The position numbers were made by a program, and so were the translations under genes. Under the pieces are notes generated by a model. It searched no databases and had not been told where the DNA came from. It saw nothing but the letters and a program-made list of their open reading frames with translations. A stretch of 64,000 nt of DNA, taken from NCBI RefSeq assembly GCF_021295345.1, contig NZ_JAIMJB010000001.1:186001-250000 (forward strand), in the 5' to 3' direction. Each line of letters starts with the position of its first letter. Position 1 is the stretch's first letter. Of the stretch, positions 61,226 to 64,000 are shown one piece after another. The stretch comes from Motilimonas eburnea (GTDB lineage: Bacteria > Pseudomonadota > Gammaproteobacteria > Enterobacterales > CBDFNC01).

Positions 61226-62902
61226 TTATTTAACTGGCTTAAGATTTAGTACGTGAAGTAGACGCTCTGGCGTATCAGGCCATACTACTGGACGTGCTTG
61301 TGGGTTGCTTTCGTTGAACCAACCAGTGAAACGCTTAGTGTTGTACTGGTAGTTGTAGTTCGTGCTCATCGCAGCCATAGTCGTTTGGTTAGAACCAATC
61401 TTCTCTTGGATTTGGTAAACAATCTTCAGCTTCTCGTCTTGGTCGCCAGTTTTGTTGAAACCGTCGATTAGGGCGTCAAGCTCTTTGTCTACGTTGTGGT
61501 GACCACCGAAACGCGCTTTGTCCATTTGCTCTGAATGGAAAGCCGTGTTGTAGTACATGTATGGATCTGGACCTGCGAAGTAGTTAGTGAACTGAGCATC
61601 GAAGTCCGCAGACATAACTTTCTCGTTTAGGATAGAGAACTCAGGAGTAGAAACGCTTGCGTTAATGCCCACTTCTTGTAGGCCTTCAACACCGATTTGT
61701 ACTGTGTTTACGAAGTCAGACCAACCGTTTGGTACTAGGATCTTGAATTCGATCTTAGAGCCGTCTTTGTTTTCTACGAAACCGTCACCGTCAACGTCTT
61801 TGTAGCCAGCTTCTTTAAGAAGTTTCTTAGCGCCTTCGATGTTGAATTTGCTGTACTTACCGTACTTAGCAGCTACATCTGGGTTAGCCCAAGCTTTAAA
61901 TTGGTCACCTAGTGCATCTGGGTATTCGTTTACAGACCAGTAGCCGTAACCAGCGATGTCTACGATAGCTTGACGGTCAAGGGCCATAGAGAATGCACGA
62001 CGGAAGTTTACGTCGTTGAACGCTTTAGCGTTGTTCTCGTTTGGAGTCTTGAAGTTAACCATGAAAGATGCAGAACCAGCCGCTGGGAACCAGTAGTGGT
62101 AGTGTTTGTTTTGGCTAACAAGTACACGGTCGATATCTGGAATGAACGCAGAAGTCCAGTCTAGGTCGCCTTTGATAGCAGCAGCAAGTAGCTGGTCGTT
62201 GTTAGCAAGCTGTGGCATCTTGATACAGTCAACAGCTAGCTTGTCAGCTTCGTAGTAGTTAGGGTTACGACACTGAACGTATAGTTGTGGAGTGAACGTA
62301 TCTACTTGAGTGAAAGGACCAGTACCTACTGGGTTTTCGTTAGCAAAAGTAGCTAGGTCAGCTTGCTTAGAGAATACGTGCTCAGCAACGATAGGTGCGC
62401 GAACGATTTCAGAAACAACGCCAGTGTTAACTTCAGCTAGCTCTACAGCTACTTTGAAGTCGTCAACTTTTTTAACGCCAGAGATTTTAGAACCGATACC
62501 AGCTACGTCGAAAGCACCGCCTTCAGCAGCTAGACCTAGAGAGTAAACTACGTCATCAGCGTTGAAAGATTCGCCGTCAGACCATTTAACGTCTTTCTTC
62601 AGTTCGAAGAAAACAGTTTTTAGGTCTTCAGAGAAGTAATGTTTGTTAGCTAGACGGTAAACAACTTCACCACCTTTGATTTCGTTTACGATAAGTAGTG
62701 GCTCGTAAATGAATTGGTTTGTTGTAGCTAGACGTGAAGTAACAGTAAGTGGGTTGAAGTTACGAACCCAAGCAGGTTTCATTTCTGAAACAAGAGTAAG
62801 CGTTGCTTTTTCAGCAGCCATAGCTGGAGCTGAGATAGCACCTGCCATCATAGTAGCACCCATTGCTACTGCGGTAGAAATTTTCGTTAACTTAGCAAGC
62901 AT
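61226..62902 (-). CDS. Chitooligosaccharide-binding periplasmic protein (SBP_bac_5 family)
   Basis: A 558-aa binding protein with a signal peptide ending near 'APAMAAE' (about residue 29). Family-5 features are 'NFNPLTVTSRLATTNQFIYEPLLI', 'DVKWSDGESFNADDVVYSL', 'RRAFSMALDRQAIV' and 'GAKKLLKEAGYKDVDGDGF'. Position and order (binding protein, OppB, OppC, OppD, OppF, GH9, GH20) match the Vibrio cholerae chitin-oligosaccharide cluster, where the equivalent protein (VC0620) also signals to ChiS. AAGGA lies seven bases before the ATG. The coding sequence uses a narrow set of codons, which suggests high expression. Confidence 0.93.
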   Translation of the reverse strand: MLAKLTKISTAVAMGATMMAGAISAPAMAAEKATLTLVSEMKPAWVRNFNPLTVTSRLATTNQFIYEPLLIVNEIKGGEVVYRLANKHYFSEDLKTVFFELKKDVKWSDGESFNADDVVYSLGLAAEGGAFDVAGIGSKISGVKKVDDFKVAVELAEVNTGVVSEIVRAPIVAEHVFSKQADLATFANENPVGTGPFTQVDTFTPQLYVQCRNPNYYEADKLAVDCIKMPQLANNDQLLAAAIKGDLDWTSAFIPDIDRVLVSQNKHYHYWFPAAGSASFMVNFKTPNENNAKAFNDVNFRRAFSMALDRQAIVDIAGYGYWSVNEYPDALGDQFKAWANPDVAAKYGKYSKFNIEGAKKLLKEAGYKDVDGDGFVENKDGSKIEFKILVPNGWSDFVNTVQIGVEGLQEVGINASVSTPEFSILNEKVMSADFDAQFTNYFAGPDPYMYYNTAFHSEQMDKARFGGHHNVDKELDALIDGFNKTGDQDEKLKIVYQIQEKIGSNQTTMAAMSTNYNYQYNTKRFTGWFNESNPQARPVVWPDTPERLLHVLNLKPVK

Positions 62903-63100
62903 AACAATTCCTTTTCCATTCCTTGTATATGAGAAGCGAACAAACTTTGATCCTTTTGGACCTCCGCTTGTCCAACCGCTGGTATTTTGAGTTCCTTTGT
63001 CTTATCGACAAATGACTCGATTAATGTTTGTCACCAACGGGCTATATAACACCAATTTCAGCGCCAACACGCAAATGTTTTTGTCGTCGATTTCGTTAAG

Positions 63101-63116
63101 CGTGAAGCAACTCACG
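63101..63116. promoter_or_regulatory. CRP-like site, proximal to the chitooligosaccharide operon
   Basis: CGTGA-N6-TCACG: a perfect dyad with the CRP core GTGA-N6-TCAC. Flanking TTAA on both sides extends the symmetry. It is centred roughly 70 bases upstream of the start expected from the -10-like TATATA, a class I activator position. Confidence 0.6.
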
Positions 63117-63227
63117 TTAATCTCGCCGTTAACTATATTTAGTTGTTTTAAAACAATCACTTAGCTTTTTTCTTGATGCAAATAAAGCGACCAAAATTGA
63201 ATCGTTTTTGATCACAATCTAAGGGTT

Positions 63228-63243
63228 TGTGAGTTAGGTCACG
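63228..63243. promoter_or_regulatory. CRP-like site, distal to the chitooligosaccharide operon
   Basis: TGTGA-N6-TCACG matches nine of ten defined positions of the CRP consensus TGTGA-N6-TCACA. Its centre is 127 bp from that of the proximal site. Confidence 0.65.
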
Positions 63244-63297
63244 TTCAAAATGAGAATCGATATTAAAGAGAGATTATTGACAAGTTTGAGACTTGTG

Positions 63298-63330
63298 ATC
63301 CTGATCACCCCGTAAGGGTATGATCAGGAT
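63298..63330 (-). terminator. Strong hairpin after the partial gene at the right edge
   Basis: ATCCTGATCA and TGATCAGGAT form a perfect 10-bp stem. A nested CCC/GGG pair inside extends it. It begins seven bases past the stop of the right-edge gene. There is no T run, so it may be a Rho-aided end or a 3'-end protecting hairpin. Confidence 0.5.
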
Positions 63331-63337
63331 AGAGAGT

Positions 63338-64000
63338 TTAATTTTCTGATTTGTTGACTTGTGATCTTAGGGCGGCTTTGGCTTGCTCTAGGGTCTCTTT
63401 TTGCTCAGGCGTTAATTTACAGTGTGATAAAACGTATTCAGCGGTGCTTAATACGGTGCGCCAACGAGGGGATTTTGGCAGCGTGTCTATTTGTAAATAT
63501 TTATCCAGAGTTCGGGTTTGCAGTGAACTTCGATCTAAATAGACTCGCCAAAGCTTGCTTTTTTCCGCTAGCTCTATCTTGGTTTTACCTGTGGACTCTT
63601 GCCAAAGTTCAAGTGCTGTTTTCATGGTGTCGACAATTTGATTGCGTAGTCGGTCGCCATCGTTATCACTGCTTAGTTTGTCGGCAAGCTTGGCAAAGTC
63701 AGGCCCTAACGCACGTAACTCGTTAATCAAATGCTGATCTGTGGTTAGTACGTATTTGGATAACGAATTGATAGCACTGGTTAATGCAGCGACTTTCTCA
63801 CTGCTGTGACGCGGTTGGCGCACGCCATCTGCTTGTGGCATGCAGTGAAAAATAATACTCCAGCCTCGCGAAACCCCATTACTGGTAGGTGAAATTGTCA
63901 CCATTTCACTAAATGGCCCGCTGGTACCTTTACATGCCAGTTCAAATACTTGTACTTCACTTTTGTGATTATGGTTGGCTTCCAGTTGAGCTTTGAATGG
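63338..64000 (-). CDS. C-terminal part of an unidentified protein (continues beyond the window)
   Basis: The minus-strand frame is open to the window edge: the 32 codons before the ATG at 63904 are all sense and protein-like (ending CKGTSGPFSE), so that ATG is internal. At least 220 residues are visible. The sequence is mostly helical, with 'DRLRNQIVDTMKTALELWQESTGKTKIELAEKSKLWRVYLDRSSLQTRTLDKYLQ', which resembles the DNA-binding or ligand-relay end of a large regulator, but I cannot name the family. It reads toward the chitooligosaccharide operon. Confidence 0.65.
   Translation of the reverse strand, partial: PFKAQLEANHNHKSEVQVFELACKGTSGPFSEMVTISPTSNGVSRGWSIIFHCMPQADGVRQPRHSSEKVAALTSAINSLSKYVLTTDQHLINELRALGPDFAKLADKLSSDNDGDRLRNQIVDTMKTALELWQESTGKTKIELAEKSKLWRVYLDRSSLQTRTLDKYLQIDTLPKSPRWRTVLSTAEYVLSHCKLTPEQKETLEQAKAALRSQVNKSEN

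Larger units (their letters stand above)
62903..63337. other. Control region of the chitooligosaccharide operon
   Basis: 435 bp without a gene. It holds two CRP-like sites (63101-63116 and 63228-63243), a -10-like TATATA on the minus strand at 63043-63048, and a leader hairpin TTGGAC/GTCCAA (62956-62975) whose eight-base loop, on the minus strand, contains CGGAG. It also holds a 10-bp inverted repeat beside the neighbouring gene (63298-63330). Confidence 0.6.

Overview
This window looks like a chromosomal segment of a marine-type gammaproteobacterium from the Vibrionales/Alteromonadales/Aeromonadales neighbourhood. That is inferred from gene order and protein character; no rRNA is present to settle it. 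Several blocks keep the order known from Escherichia coli and Vibrio: tolB-pal-cpoB, a tRNA-Lys array and nadA; gapA divergent from msrB; yeaC, ansA, sppA and ydjA; bioA divergent from bioBFCD; tamA-tamB; and a chitooligosaccharide uptake operon like the Vibrio chb cluster. I see no rRNA, prophage, CRISPR array, integron or intact insertion sequence.

Layout. 0-3.5 kb: cell-envelope tol-pal genes (tolB cut by the window edge) and six identical tRNA-Lys(UUU) genes with duplicated spacers. 3.5-14 kb: nadA, then glycogen and sugar metabolism (yeaD, malQ, glgB, glgX) and gapA, with a decayed gapA tail next to gapA. 14-20 kb: msrB, a DUF2989-type lipoprotein, yeaC, ansA, sppA and ydjA. 20-26 kb: an accessory-looking stretch of small orphan genes. 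It holds a MerR regulator with a textbook target promoter on an aldo-keto reductase, a cupin, a cystatin-like lipoprotein, an Imm26-like protein, a nonsense-interrupted small gene and a decayed duplicate gene tail. 26-34.7 kb: asnS, the biotin cluster with a candidate BirA operator, and htpX with an exact CpxR box. 34.9-41.2 kb: a lipoprotein substrate-binding protein overlapping a GGDEF/EAL sensor, then a two-gene operon for an AhpD-like protein and a TVP38/DedA-flavoprotein fusion. 41.3-48.8 kb: tamA-tamB and ggt, separated by 75-bp repeats copied from the ggt 3' end. 49-53.4 kb: a zinc cluster built around a near-perfect Zur box. 53.4-63 kb: the chitooligosaccharide operon, read leftwards from two CRP-like sites. 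63.3 kb to the end: the 3' part of an unidentified gene.

How the genes work together. In the chitin operon a periplasmic binding protein, two permeases and two ATPases import chitooligosaccharides. A cytoplasmic GH9 enzyme and a GH20 hexosaminidase then degrade them. In the zinc cluster a His-rich outer-membrane protein, a ZnuA-like binding protein and a ZnuB-like permease lie opposite an AztD-like beta-propeller lipoprotein. No ATPase gene is present, so one elsewhere is probably shared. The periplasmic binding lipoprotein and the GGDEF/EAL protein look like an NspS/MbaA-type pair that couples ligand sensing to cyclic-di-GMP turnover.

The most notable observations are the in-frame 75-bp ggt-tail repeats, the substrate-binding protein/GGDEF-EAL pair with its altered GGDEF motif, the ATPase-less Zur-controlled zinc cluster, the TVP38-flavoprotein fusion coupled to an AhpD-like protein, and three separate cases of a gene tail preserved as a decayed duplicate.
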